Source of the DNA: Arctopsyche grandis
Taxonomy: Eukaryota > Arthropoda > Insecta > Trichoptera > Hydropsychidae
Assembly (NCBI RefSeq): GCF_051622035.1
Contig: NC_135356.1
Location: forward strand, 2,542,001-2,606,000
DNA length: 64,000 nt
Direction: 5' to 3'
Position numbers and translations under genes: made by a program. Below are positions 33,694 to 45,258 of the stretch, piece by piece. The notes under the pieces were generated by a model. It was not told the origin of the DNA. It ran no database searches and saw only the letters and a program-made list of their open reading frames with translations. Position 1 is the stretch's first letter. Each line of letters opens with the position of its first letter.

Positions 33694-36183
33694 TCGATAT
33701 TCGTACAAATTTACGTAAAAAATATTCGTACAAATTAAATGTTCAAAAATAAAAATATAAATACTTATATAATAGCGCGAATTGCATCGGCTTTCGATGA
33801 TCTTAAAAATATGGGATCAACCGTGTGATTGGTGCTTATTTTTAATCTTACGAAAATCAAAAACTTGTAAAATTTGTAACTCTCAACATTAAATCAATTC
33901 TAGAATCGCCAGTATTTAGCATATTCATCAAATCATAGTATTAATAAAGTTTTTTGATTTACTTTTCATTGATGAACAATGAAAATAAATATTAAATTGA
34001 AAATTTTCAAAATAACATATGTACATATGTATGTATGTACATGCATTCATACAACACATACATACATTGAAAAAATTATTTCCATGCTAATTATAACATT
34101 TGAAAATTACAAGGTTTATGTTAGTTTTGGAAAAACCTCCTAAAACTTTTCCGATCGCTTTGAAACTTTGCCATTTTTTTTGGAATAAAAAACGTTTATT
34201 TTATCGGAGAGGTTTTGAAAAAACGATGAAAACCATTTCAGAATAATTTGAATTTAATAAAAGGATAAAGGGTATAAAATCATTTACGTCATTGCATTAT
34301 TTTAAACCAAATTTGAGGGCCATGAATTTATGATACCGCAAAAACCCGTTGAAAAACCTTACATATGTATGTATAACATGTCATGTAAAACAATCAAGAA
34401 AAAAAGTAGTTCGAGAAACAGTTGTCAAAAGTCGTTTTGAGAACTCTTTTATCAAAACGAACTCATAGTAAAAAAAAACGTTTTGAATGAGTTCGTTCAT
34501 TCGGTCCAAATATTTGAAAATATATAATTTCTTGTAAGGTCTTTGTAATATTTTATACGCATAAAATATTATTAAAGAAATTATACATTAGATGAACAGA
34601 TGAGCGCTGGATGACAGTTATAGATGTAAACATAATTCGTTATACATATGTATGTATGTTTCGAATTTACAAAAGCGAAAGATATTAATTAGTAAAAATA
34701 AACCTTATTAAATTATTGATAAACGAAATGAGCCTTAATTACTATAAACTATCATATAGATTTTAATGTGACTATAATAACACTGAGCAACAAAAACGAA
34801 AGCATTTAAATTGCAATTACCGCTCGAGTTAGTACGTTTAGATAAAAATAAAAAATATTGAAATAGAAAACCAATCCTTATAAACGAGGTGAAATAAAAA
34901 AATTGCCAAATAAATGCAAAATAGCACGGAGAAAAAATCCGTAAAAAAAATATTTTTTTGACTTTTAAAATTCGCTAGACAATTAATTATAAGTATTTTA
35001 AAGCAATGCAATATCACAATCAATAGGAAAAACATCTGACTATTGATTCCAATACTCACTTTGAGCACAGCAATACTAGGTTTTGAGTTAAAGATCGCAA
35101 AAGCCAAAAAACTGTAAAAATCGCGCATTTTTTTAAACGCTCATATCACGTAAACGATCACCAACCAGCAAAAATCAATATCATATTCGAATTCAGTGGG
35201 TCAAAGTTAGTAAAGATTGGTTAGTCTCCGCTCTGGTAACTAAAAAACGTGATTTTTTGTGGCTCAATGTAATTTTCAACAATAACCATAGAACGGGAGA
35301 TGTTTAAAATTACTTTAAAAAGCTATTTTTTTCGAGAATTGCCTCTGCGAATCGTAAACGATGTAATAATTTAATTATGGGAAAAGCCGAAAAAAATTAT
35401 TCGAGCTCCGCGAACGAATTTAAGTATGCGCTTTTTTTTCGTAAACGTATTTCATCATTGAAAAAAAATATAATCTTGAAAACTTTGAGAATCGCTATTA
35501 GAAAATATTTTGTTATTATGTATAACTAATACAGTGTTGAGAAAATTGAGAATAGAGTGTGAATTTATCCAATTGATAAAACTGAAATATAACATTTAAA
35601 AGAAAAAAAAGTGTGTCCATTTGAAAAAAAACTAAAAGCACTGCGCGAAAGATTCAATCGATCATTTTTCTTTTATATTATTTTGGAGAATATGTAGGTA
35701 CATATGATTTGTCATCTTACAATTATTTTTTGTGAAAAGGTGCTACACATGTATTTATAAAAGTACGTTTAATATAAAATTCCAGCAAATGTAATATAAT
35801 ATAGCGAAAAAAATTAATAGTATGATTCGTGTTGTTACGAAAAATTGGTAAAACTGAAACGAAAAATAAAGCGGTATAAAGCATATGTATGTAGGTAGAA
35901 TATTTGTCAGTGCATCGGAAATTCCTATAACGCTCCGTTCGCGGTCGTTCCTTGCAAAACGCAGAGTTTACGTAAGCTTGGCGACCACTTCAGCAGCGGG
36001 CCGTGTCGGTGGTCGCCCACGCGCCCTGGTCGCCCGGTCGCCGTCGGCCACTCGATGATCGCCCAGTGCGATGGGCGCCCAATTGACGCAGGGCCCAATT
36101 GACGCAGTGTCCGCCAGTCTCGTCGTCCAATTGTCGCAGTGGCGAGTAACACTGATCGCCCAATCGTCCTGGGCGCCCAATCG
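33694..36183 (-). repeat. Right arm of the giant inverted repeat
   Basis: Reverse complement of 29303-31861, 2490 bases. It includes a MITE copy (34781-35269) and the GC-rich subrepeats (35968-36183). The inner boundary is CGATATTCGTAC at 33695, mirrored at 31849-31860. Confidence 0.95.
34781..35269. mobile_element. TAA-flanked MITE, copy in right arm
   Basis: Mirror image of 30217-30705, 489 bp, flanked by TAA (34778-34780 and 35270-35272). Its presence in both arms at the same site shows it inserted before the arms were duplicated. Confidence 0.8.
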
Positions 36184-36227
36184 ACCGTGTCCCCGAGAGT
36201 GCGTACGGATCACTTTGGGAACCTCTG

Positions 36228-37020
36228 CTTTAAAGTAATAAAAATTTAACCGTAAGCAGAACTTGGTGGTGATCTATGGTTTGTTTGGATTAGCTATAAT
36301 TTTTATACCTGCTTTCTATTGGATTTCTAAATATGTAATTCTAGTTGGAAATTTTGTTGGCTTTCAACAGATCGTCAGCACTCAAAGGGTTAAAGATCGT
36401 TATCGAGCTGTTCTCGAGTGTCAAATTCAAGTTATGTACATATTTATTGGAGCGCTAACGTGGTAAATTTAAAAATTCACTCAAAAATCCATACCGGATC
36501 AGAAGGAAACGGTATCGATTACCCGAATTTCAATCATCGACTGTATGTACATTTGACAGTCGAAGACTTAATTGCGATAATGTTTATTAATTATATAAAA
36601 AATATTTCTATATTTTACTAGCCTCTTCTTAGTTCGGATTGCGTACGTATTAATGCGCATCTGCGCAGATGATCCAGCTGTAGATTTGGAATAGGGTTGC
36701 CAATAATTCCGGATTGAACCATGTCGTTCTGTCAATGTCATAGGTCAAGCCTGTTTAAATTTTTTTTACTGAAACGTATGTTCTGTGATGTGGGGAAAAT
36801 ATATATTCTATATTCCAGCTTTCATATTTAAATTCAGCATGTGTATGTATGTACATATATGGATAAATTTTTTTTCGATGCTACCAAAAAAGGCTTAGTG
36901 GGCAGTATTCTTGTTTATTTTTTACATACTTAAAAATAAACAAGAATATTTACATTGGTAAAATGCCAATCGGCGTTGGTCAGAATTCAAAGGATTAAGA
37001 GGAATAATGATATGATGTGA
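36228..37020. other. Unannotated DNA
   Basis: No gene or element end is recognised. A short frame around 36470 reads LKIHSKIHTG, reminiscent of a C2H2 zinc-finger linker, but without paired cysteines. Confidence 0.45.
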
Positions 37021-37023
37021 TAA

Positions 37024-37519
37024 CACTGAGCAACAAAAAATCACGTTTTTGAGTTACCGGAGCGGAGACGAACCAATCTTCACTAACTTTGACCCACTGA
37101 ATTCGAATATGATAATGATTTTTGTTGGCTGGTGATTGTTTACGAGATAAGAGCGTTTAAAAAAATGCGCGAGTTTTACAGTTTTTTGGCTTTTGTTTTT
37201 TATTAAAAATATATTTTTGACTTTTAAAATTCACTAGTCAATTAATTACAACTATTTTAAGGCAATGAAATATCACAATCAATAGGAAAAACATCTGACT
37301 ATTGATTGCAATACTCACTTTGAGCCCAGCAATACAAGATTTTGAGTTAAAGACCGCAAAAGCCAAAAAACTGTAAAAAATCGCGCATTTTTTTAAACGC
37401 TCATATATCGTAAATGATCACCAACCAACAAAAATTATTATCATATTCGAATTCAGTGGGTCAAAGTTAGTTAAGATCGGTTAGTCTCCGCTCTGGTAAT
37501 TTTTTGTTGTTGCTCAGTG
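37024..37519. mobile_element. TAA-flanked fold-back MITE (third copy, palindromic version)
   Basis: 496 bp, flanked by TAA (37021-37023 and 37520-37522), ends CACTGAGCAACAAAAA and its reverse. Both halves match the same end of the MITE at 30217-30705 (for example GACCCACTGAATTCGAATAT occurs near 37092 and inverted near 37450), so this copy is a fold-back of about 175-base arms. Confidence 0.85.
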
Positions 37520-38439
37520 TAACAAAAACAATATTTTAAGTTTTGGATATTTGACATATGTATCCTGTGAAGGTATCGAGAAATGGTTGAATGGATATGC
37601 AGATAAAGAGGGATAATAATATTTGAGATTACAAATATGTAGTGGGACAATTCAAATAACAGTCTCGAGACAATTAAGGCATTGAAAGTTTCGTAAATAA
37701 TAAGATATCAAAATTAAGAGAAAAATATCAATTAAACGTGCGTTTAAATAATTAAGATTAGATAATACGTGAGAAAAAAGAGTAATATATAATAAATACA
37801 TAGTACATAGGTTTGTAAGATATTTACCACATAACAGTAGTGACAACCCTATCGTGAGCGGTTACTTGCTGCAAGCAACCGTGTCAATCGATATTGCAGG
37901 GCAGCGTTTCCCAACCTGTGGTACGCGGTTGATGGGTGGTGGTACGCGAAAAAAAATCAGTAATGGCGGACATGCAGGAATGAATGATTTACAATCATAA
38001 AAATAGAAATATTTTTTATATCTAATATATAATTTCGAAAGAGACTTTGTAAGTTTGTGTCTTTGTTTGGGAACTTCGAAAACAAAATAAAATTTCCATG
38101 GCGACAATTCAATTGGTTGAACATTATATTTTTTTCGATTCAAATAAATTTAATAAAAAATCAAATGAATATTTACTATTAGATTCGCCATGCTTAAGCT
38201 GTTTATATTGCAAATATTGAGCGAAGCCGAGTAAAACAACTAGTAATTAATAAAAATTATCTTAATCAGTCAACGTCGACTTTAATATGTACAGTGGATG
38301 ATCGAAAATCTGGCAATTTATAAGTTTTCCCGAGATCCAGCATGGATTTTGGAGTGCATTTTTAAATTTACCGCGTTCACGCTTCTATAAATAAATAACT
38401 TGAATTTGACACTTGAGAACAGTTCGATAATAATCTTTA

Positions 38440-38760
38440 ATGTTGCAGATAAAATTGAAAGTACATATGATTAGAAAATTAGATTTTTGGAATTTATGTA
38501 TCGAAGATGATCAAACTGAAGTATTTGAAACTTAACATAATATACTGAAAACAAGAGTCGTATGTCTCGGGATATACGTGAAAAAATAATTGAATATTTA
38601 ATAGAACTGGTTGAGAGAGCTTTCTCTTCATATGTTTTAATAAGACAAATATAGAAATTGATTGAAACCAGCTCCAGACTTAAAGGTACGTTCGGCATCA
38701 GTTGAACCAAATTAAAAAAAACTAAGTACAAGGATTTCATTAAATTTATTTTGTAAGGAG
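38440..38760 (+). pseudogene. hAT transposase C-terminal remnant
   Basis: Plus-strand fragments IRKLDFWNLCIEDDQTEVF and, at 38604-38654, ELVERAFSSYVLIRQI then a stop. The second matches the hAT dimerisation motif (ERAFS..). Several stops break the frame. The minus-strand frame 38471-38821 is a shadow. Confidence 0.55.
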
Positions 38761-38984
38761 ATTTAATGAATAGAAAACATATTATATGTACTTTGTAATT
38801 TTCTGTTTTTAGTAAAACCATTTATCAATAATAGAAGTATGACAGAATAGTAGATAAATATATAAAACTTTGAGCATATTATAATTGTGAATCCGCAAAT
38901 AACTTTTTTTCCACAAAATTTCTTACCAAAACAGATCTTCATATGCTACATATCCTGTCTTCACAATCCTTACCATGCAAATAC

Positions 38985-39309
<325 letters not shown>

Positions 39310-39350
39310 GGACCACCTCCAACTACTTGGACCACCACAATGGACCACCT

Positions 39351-39535
39351 CCAACTACTTGGAGGTGGTCCATTGTGCTGAAATTTTCCCTAAACCCTGC
39401 CTGCTCTATAGGTTGGTTCTCGTCGAGGATATTCTTCAGCCTTTCTGTAATAACCTTCGTGAAGAGCTTGTAGATCGCTGAAAGTAAACTAATGGGTCGG
39501 TAGTTCTTGATATCGCTTTTGTCGCCTTTTTTGTG

Positions 39536-39611
<76 letters not shown>

Positions 39612-39796
39612 CACAAAAAAGGCGACAAAAGCGATATCAAGAACTACCGACCCATTAGTTTACTTTCAGCGATCTACAAGCTCTTCACGAAGGTTATTAC
39701 AGAAAGGCTGAAGAATATCCTCGACGAGAACCAACCTATAGAGCAGGCAGGGTTTAGGGCAAATTTCAGCACAATGGACCACCTCCAAGTAGTTGG
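39351..39796. repeat. 446-bp near-perfect palindrome centred on (TA)n
   Basis: 39351-39540 is the reverse complement of 39607-39796, including reverse transcriptase coding sequence, around a TA core (39541-39606). I saw one mismatch (AAATTTTCCC against GGGCAAATTT near 39382/39763). It is preceded by a smaller copy of the outer edge at 39309-39340 (GGACCACCTCCAACTACTTG). Confidence 0.93.
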
Positions 39797-40913
39797 CGAA
39801 CTAATCGAGCGTGCCAACGAATATCAACGGCCATTGTGCCTAGGTTTCGTCGATTATGAGAAAGCCTTCGATACAGTTAGTCATAATGCAGTACTTAACG
39901 CTCTACAAACACAGGGAGTGCCGGAACCCTATGTGGGACTGTTAGCTGCAATATATAAGAATGCCACAGCTTCGGTTAAAATTTTTTCAGGTACAGATAG
40001 ATTTAGCATAGGAAAAGGAGTAAGACAAGGAGATACAATCTCGCCCAAGTTATTCAATGCGGTGCTTGAGGGAGTTTTCAGGAACTTGGATTGGGATACA
40101 GCCGGAGTAAGCATCAATGGTCACTTCTTGTGTCACCTTCGGTTCGCAGACGATATAGTTTTAGTAGCTCGTGATTCAGCTGACCTACTTATCAGACTAA
40201 CACAGCTGGACAGGGAAAGTAGAAAAGTAGGATTAAAAATTAACGTAGATAAGACTAAACTAATGTTCAATAGTTATTGCATGCCTGATAGCATCCCCTT
40301 AGATGATAAACCAGTAGAAGTAGTAAATAATTATTTATATTTAGGTCAAATAATTGACATGTCTGGTAGTAAAGATGAAGAGATAAAGAGACGTATGAAA
40401 TTAGGATGGAGTGCATTTGGACGGATGAATGCTGTTTTTAAATCAAAAATGCCACTCTGCCTGAAGAAAAGGATCTTTGATCAATGCGTTTTACCAGTGA
40501 TGACGTATGGATGTGAAACCTGGACACTGAACGCCAAGATGCTAAACAAAATCCAATGCACTCAAAGAAGTATGGAACGCTGTATGCTTGGCATAACGAG
40601 GAAAGACAGAAAGTGGAACACGTGGGTGAGAAGCATGACAAGGGTAGTGGACATAGTGGATAGAGTGAAGAGATTGAAATGGCAATGGGTGGGTCACGTA
40701 GCTAGGAGGATGGACGAAAGGTGGACAAAAGAAGTGCTTGAATGGTACCCGAGAGAAGGCAAAAGAGTAAAAGGAAGACCGCAAGGAAGATGGGTGAACG
40801 AAATTAGAAAAATGTGCGGAATGAGATGGATGAGTGTTGCGCAAAATAGAGACGAGTGGAAGCGTGTTGGAGAGGCCTTCATCCAGCAGTTGATGGCGAA
40901 TGGCTGTAAATGA
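39612..40913 (+). CDS. RTE reverse transcriptase, 5' partial, intact frame
   Basis: The frame opens after a TAA within the TA core with [19 protein letters not shown] and runs 433 codons to a TGA at 40911-40913. Landmarks: [10 protein letters not shown] (block 2), LGFVDYEKAFDTVSHNAVL (block A), GVRQGDTISPKLFNAV (block B), HLRFADDIVLVA (block C, FADD catalytic core), GLKINVDKTK, YLYLGQ, then GCETWTLNAKMLN and a basic C-terminus ending QQLMANGCK. The first visible Met is at 39774, but the homology begins before it. The endonuclease and the start of the reverse transcriptase are missing by truncation, so the protein is probably inactive although its frame has no lesion. Confidence 0.9.
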   Translation, partial: HKKGDKSDIKNYRPISLLSAIYKLFTKVITERLKNILDENQPIEQAGFRANFSTMDHLQVVGELIERANEYQRPLCLGFVDYEKAFDTVSHNAVLNALQTQGVPEPYVGLLAAIYKNATASVKIFSGTDRFSIGKGVRQGDTISPKLFNAVLEGVFRNLDWDTAGVSINGHFLCHLRFADDIVLVARDSADLLIRLTQLDRESRKVGLKINVDKTKLMFNSYCMPDSIPLDDKPVEVVNNYLYLGQIIDMSGSKDEEIKRRMKLGWSAFGRMNAVFKSKMPLCLKKRIFDQCVLPVMTYGCETWTLNAKMLNKIQCTQRSMERCMLGITRKDRKWNTWVRSMTRVVDIVDRVKRLKWQWVGHVARRMDERWTKEVLEWYPREGKRVKGRPQGRWVNEIRKMCGMRWMSVAQNRDEWKRVGEAFIQQLMANGCK

Positions 40914-40919
40914 TGATGA

Positions 40920-40920
<1 letters not shown>
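39612..40920 (+). mobile_element. 5'-truncated RTE LINE inserted within (TA)n
   Basis: The element starts next to the TA core and ends TGATGATGATGATATATA at 40907-40922, merging into the next TA tract. A short ATG-type tandem repeat at the 3' end instead of poly(A) is typical of RTE elements. A second copy of the same family lies at 59432-61088 and also sits between (TA)n tracts. Confidence 0.88.

Positions 40921-41010
<90 letters not shown>
40921..41010. repeat. (TA)n microsatellite following the RTE
   Basis: TA run that continues directly from the RTE tail. Its right edge ATAATAATTAAACTTGC matches the right edge of the TA tract at 636. Confidence 0.95.
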
Positions 41011-41126
41011 ATAATTAAACTTGCAAAAACAAATTTCATGAAATACAATCATTTTTATATGGTGGTACAATTTAGCATTATGTACTACCAAGTGGTACGC
41101 GAGTCAAAAAAGGTTGGGAAACGCTG

Positions 41127-42188
41127 TTGCGCTCAGTGCGCTTAGTGAGCGCTCAGGTGCGCTCAGTTCTGGGCGACACTTCGCCGAGGTGACATCTTAC
41201 TACCGACCGCTTCCTGACACCTGAGATCTCCTGCAGCCAGCTTCCTGGGAGACAATGGAACTCACCAGTGATGGTCAACACACTTAGGTATTTATCCTTA
41301 CCATTGCAAAAAAATATATTGTCGCCATTTTGGTTATGCATTTTGTTTCCATAGTTTTTGCGATTATTTTTAAGATTGTAAAGCGGTGTCTACGCTCACG
41401 CCTAAATGTGAGTGTGTGTATTTTTGTCGTGAAAAAGTTGTCACCACACTAATTGCTTTGCGGCGCGAGTGTAGAGTCCGCTTATCATATGACGAATTCA
41501 CAATAACGGGCGCTGTATAATATTGTATGTCTGTACATCGGTTTCAATTTGATTCGGCCATTTTTTATTGCGCAGTTTGCATTTTCTTTGTTTGCGTTTT
41601 TTACAGGTATTCCTCGACTTTTATTTTTGGATTCAGTGTGACAGCATGCTATACACCTATTCACATACACTACGCAAGCGCATTTGCATTTGACAACTCT
41701 CAGTAACATACCTATACTAACCGTGACCTTCAGGTGACACCGCCCAATAAATCGATTACTTGCCTGTAGGGGAGAAAAGTCTATGTTGACATGCGCATCT
41801 GAGCTCATGGAAACAAGTGTGTTGCCGACGGCGACCAGGGCCGATGAGAGGGGGGGTAATGAAATTATACTGCAAATTGAAAAAACAAATCGGACGCATG
41901 TATGTACATATGTATGTACGTATTTCATGAAACGCGATACTTTTGACCGGGGCGCGAAAATGCATGGCTTCCCCGTGCAGCGAGCCGACGTTCCATAATT
42001 GGATATAGAGCGAGCAATTTTCCAACTTGTAATGGATATACTTCGGGTATATGTAGATACTAACCCCTGCACAAATGATAAAATCTATCATAGTATAATA
42101 TACTATATTTGTATGTATGTATGGTGTATTAAAAATTACTTTAAAAGAGATGACGGTTTTGTTGATTTTGACGATGTGTGTGTTTAAT
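41127..42188. repeat. Dispersed repeat family R, copy 2, plus unassigned DNA
   Basis: 41150-41370 and 41490-41820 match 780-985 and 1070-1390. From about 41870 the similarity stops. Frames at 41485-42226 (minus) are not conserved in copy 1. Nothing else is recognised. Confidence 0.6.
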
Positions 42189-42664
42189 GGTCCGTACGCA
42201 CCAAACCAACGACGATTTTGGGCCAACTTTTAAAACCAGTAGCGTACAAAATATCGAAATAAAAATGAAATAAAAAAATTGAAATTAAATATCAAAATTA
42301 AGCTAACGAGCGAGATTGAGCTAAAATCAGATCATCGTTGATGTTTTGAATTACAACAATGTTTTGAATTACGACAAAACGCATTACAACCAGAGAAATA
42401 TTATAATTACGAGCGAAAAAAACCTTGTTATTGTTTCTTATAAGTCGTCACGATACACTACTGTGTTTCCCCCTTCGGAAATATTTAACCAACGAAGATT
42501 TTGGGCCAACTTTTAAAACCAGTAGCGTACAAAATATCGAAATAAAAATGAAATAAAAAAATTGAAATTAAATATCAAAACTAAGCTAACGAGCGAGATT
42601 GAGCTAAAATTAGATCATCGTTGATGTTTTGAATTACAACAATGTTTGAATTACGACGATATTT

Positions 42665-43912
42665 TTTTTATTTTTTATTTATTTATTTAACATATTAGCC
42701 ACGGTGACATTACAGAGATCTCCAACGCGTCGCTGTGGCCGGTCATTCAGTAATAATAACATGATAACAGTAATAATAACTTATAATAATAACAATATTA
42801 ACACAACATCATTAAAATCATAAAAAAAAGAAAAAACATAGATAAAGTAATAACAATCATTAATATTTATAATAGGCAAAATCAACCACTGGCATTCCTC
42901 AACAACCACTCAACCAGATTAGTATATTTTATATTGAAGAGGTCAATTTCACCAGAAATCCTGTTAAGCAGATATATCGCTCTAGATATAGGAGCCGTTG
43001 ACAACATATTTGTGCGAGCCACAGGAGGAACAAACAAATCACGATTTCTCAAGTCCCTGAATTTACAAGGTGCATTAAACCTAAATTCCTTTAGAACCTG
43101 ACGATTGTGTATTATCCCATTCAACAGCTTAAAAAAGTGTCTTCCCAGTAACATATTCCGACGAGACTCCAATGAGTTGAAACCTAACGCCCCTAATAGG
43201 AATGCACTAGGATATAGCCAAGGATAATAACCACACTGTTTCAAATAAAGATATCTGAGAAACCGTTTTTGGATTCTCTCAATCTTCAATGAATGAGTTA
43301 TATGGTTAGGATTCCATATCATAGAAGAAAATTCTAGAATACTACGTACTAAAGATTCATAAAGAATTTTAAGCACCAACGTACTCTGGAAAGGTTTGCT
43401 AACTCTTAGTAAGAATCCCAGCATTTTTGTTGCACGCAAACAAATATTGTCTATGTGTCGTTTAAATTGAAAATTATTCGAGAACAAGACCCCCAAATCA
43501 CAATATTCATCTACAAACTTTAATTCAAAACCACTTAGGCGATATGGATAAATCAAGCGATTTGAAGATCTTGTCACATTGAGAACACAGCATTTTTGAA
43601 TGCTAAAAAATAATTTATTATCGACAGACCAACTTGACAGCGCATCTAAGTCCAATTGGAGAAGGGCTGCGTCACTATGAGACTTAACTGTCTTAAAAAG
43701 CTTAAGGTCATCGGCGAATAAAAGATAGTCTGAATACTTAATTATTTTTGAGATGTCATTAATGTAAATTAAAAAGAATCATGCACAGAGTCGTCAAGCC
43801 AGGTTTCCGTTAGTACCAGGATGTCAGCACATTGAATAGCCGAGTTAGAACCTAATTCATCCAGTTTAGATTTAAGACCTCGTACATTTTGATAGAAAAT
43901 GCTTTAATTATG
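42665..43912 (-). mobile_element. LINE with large internal deletion (CR1/L2-like tail)
   Basis: On the minus strand the order is an N-terminal endonuclease fragment (43912-43787), a direct join to the middle of the reverse transcriptase, the C-terminal region, then a 3' UTR ending in AAATAAATAAATAAAAAAT (42665-42695). The 3' UTR has GGCCACAGCGACGCGTTGGA and CTGTAATGTCACCGTGGCTA, resembling the 3' end of the SINE at 55358-55800. Confidence 0.85.
42882..43912 (-). pseudogene. Endonuclease-reverse transcriptase with internal deletion
   Basis: 43912-43787 encodes FYQNVRGLKSKLDEL and ADILVLTETWLDDSVHDS, the first strand and helix of an EEP endonuclease. The sequence then jumps, out of frame, to FLIYINDISKIIKYSD and LLFADDLKLFK (reverse transcriptase end of block B and the FADD core), continuing as a clean frame to 42882 with GVLFSNNFQFKRHIDNICL and the CR1-like C-terminus. 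About 1.3 kb of coding sequence (rest of endonuclease, blocks 1 to B) is absent. The join lies at GATTCTTTTTAATT near 43780-43787. Confidence 0.88.
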
Positions 43913-44836
43913 CATTACAACCAGAGAAATATTATAATTACGAGCGAAAAAAACCTTGTTATTGTTTCTTATAAGTCGTCACGATACACCAATGTGTTTC
44001 GCCGTCGATGAAATATTTAACAAAAAAAATATCGGTGATTTGTCAAAGGGTTTTTTTTTCTTTCGTCGAAATAAAATTAATAATCACACATTATCCGATA
44101 AATTTTACCTCTGAGATGGATTTAATTATTTGATTTATTTCGACGAGAGAAACAATTGAAGACATTATCCGATAAAATTTACCTCTGAAATGATTTAATT
44201 AATTGATTTATTTCGACGAGAGAAACAATTGAAGACAAAAAAATTTCCTTTGATTAAACCGACAACGTCTCGGGTTGAAGAAATCGCTCGGTCACCCATA
44301 CTAACACATAATATATGCTCAGTAGCTGCGCATTACGGGGAAGTAAAAATAATAATTCTTTGATTTTTTTTTCGATCTTCGTGCGTATCTACGTAAGTCA
44401 AAACATCTTCGACAAACAAAAGTCGAGGATTATCTGTATGTGATTGTTGATGATCTAATTTTAGGTCAATCTCGAAAATTTATTTAAATTGTGCATGTTC
44501 TGTTTTAACTTTCGATATTTAATTTTAATATAATGATGATAATTTTATTTTGATATTTAAATTTAATTTTAATATAATAATAATATTTTTAATTTTGATA
44601 TTTAATTTCAATTTTTAAATTTAATTTTTATTTAGATATTTTGTACGCTACTGGTTTTATCCTGATGGTTAAATCGTTGGACCAAAATCGTCGTTGGTTT
44701 GGTCCGTACGCAGCATAAAACGGAGACATACTACATATATTCCAATATACATATGTATAAAAAAAATCGATAGTATAATGGTGAAGTTTTCAAGCTCTAT
44801 TCAAGTTATAAATAAAGACAAAAATATTTATATATG

Positions 44837-44837
<1 letters not shown>

Positions 44838-44920
<83 letters not shown>

Positions 44921-44940
44921 TATGTATATATATATAAATA
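44838..44940. repeat. (TA)n microsatellite
   Basis: TA run ending in ACATATATATGTATATATATAA, followed by AAATAAAAAATAAAAA. Confidence 0.95.
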
Positions 44941-44963
44941 AAAAATAAAAAATAAAAATAAAT

Positions 44964-45258
44964 TGCCAACAGCGTGACTCGGTGGTTTGATTCCGTAAGC
45001 TGACCGCGATTGAAAACAAATTATTCCGAGTATAACCTTAAATGCTGCTGGACACACTTGGATATTTGTAACTCCAAGTAGATCGTTTCCTATTAGATTA
45101 TGCCAATTTGTCTGATTTCATTATTGAAGCGGTTCTTCCCTCAAATTAGCAAAAACAATCCTACCCAATATGTCAACACTATTTGAACATGATTTTATAA
45201 ATTTATTATCTCGCTAATTTTCTTTTATATATAGTATTTTTACTATGTTTATATTATA
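44964..45258 (+). repeat. tRNA-derived SINE, diverged copy
   Basis: The GTGACTCGGTGGTTTGATTCC head resembles a Pol III promoter. It is followed by AATGCTGCTGGACACACTTG, GTAGATCGTTTCCTATTAGA and TGTCTGATTTCATTATTGAA, matching the body of 55430-55530. The 3' end is lost at a Helitron terminus at 45259. Confidence 0.7.

Larger units (their letters stand above)
42189..44712. mobile_element. Palindrome-tipped TIR element, copy interrupted by a LINE
   Basis: The left tip GGTCCGTACGCACCAAACCA (42189) is mirrored on the right by TTGGTTTGGTCCGTACGCAG (to about 44712). The inverted similarity continues inward through CCAGTAGCGTACAAAATATC for at least 60 bases. The family member at 58313-59252 shows the uninterrupted interior. 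This copy has a ~288-bp direct duplication (42197-42484 and 42485 onward), an internal duplication of ACATTATCCGATAAAATTTA (44090 and 44163), and a LINE at 42665-43912. Both tips are flanked by AT. No ORF belongs to the element itself. Confidence 0.8.

Noticed and set aside
36418..36621. LKIHSKIHTG, resembling a C2H2 zinc-finger linker
   Set aside because: No paired cysteines or second finger is present nearby, so the match is too short to support.
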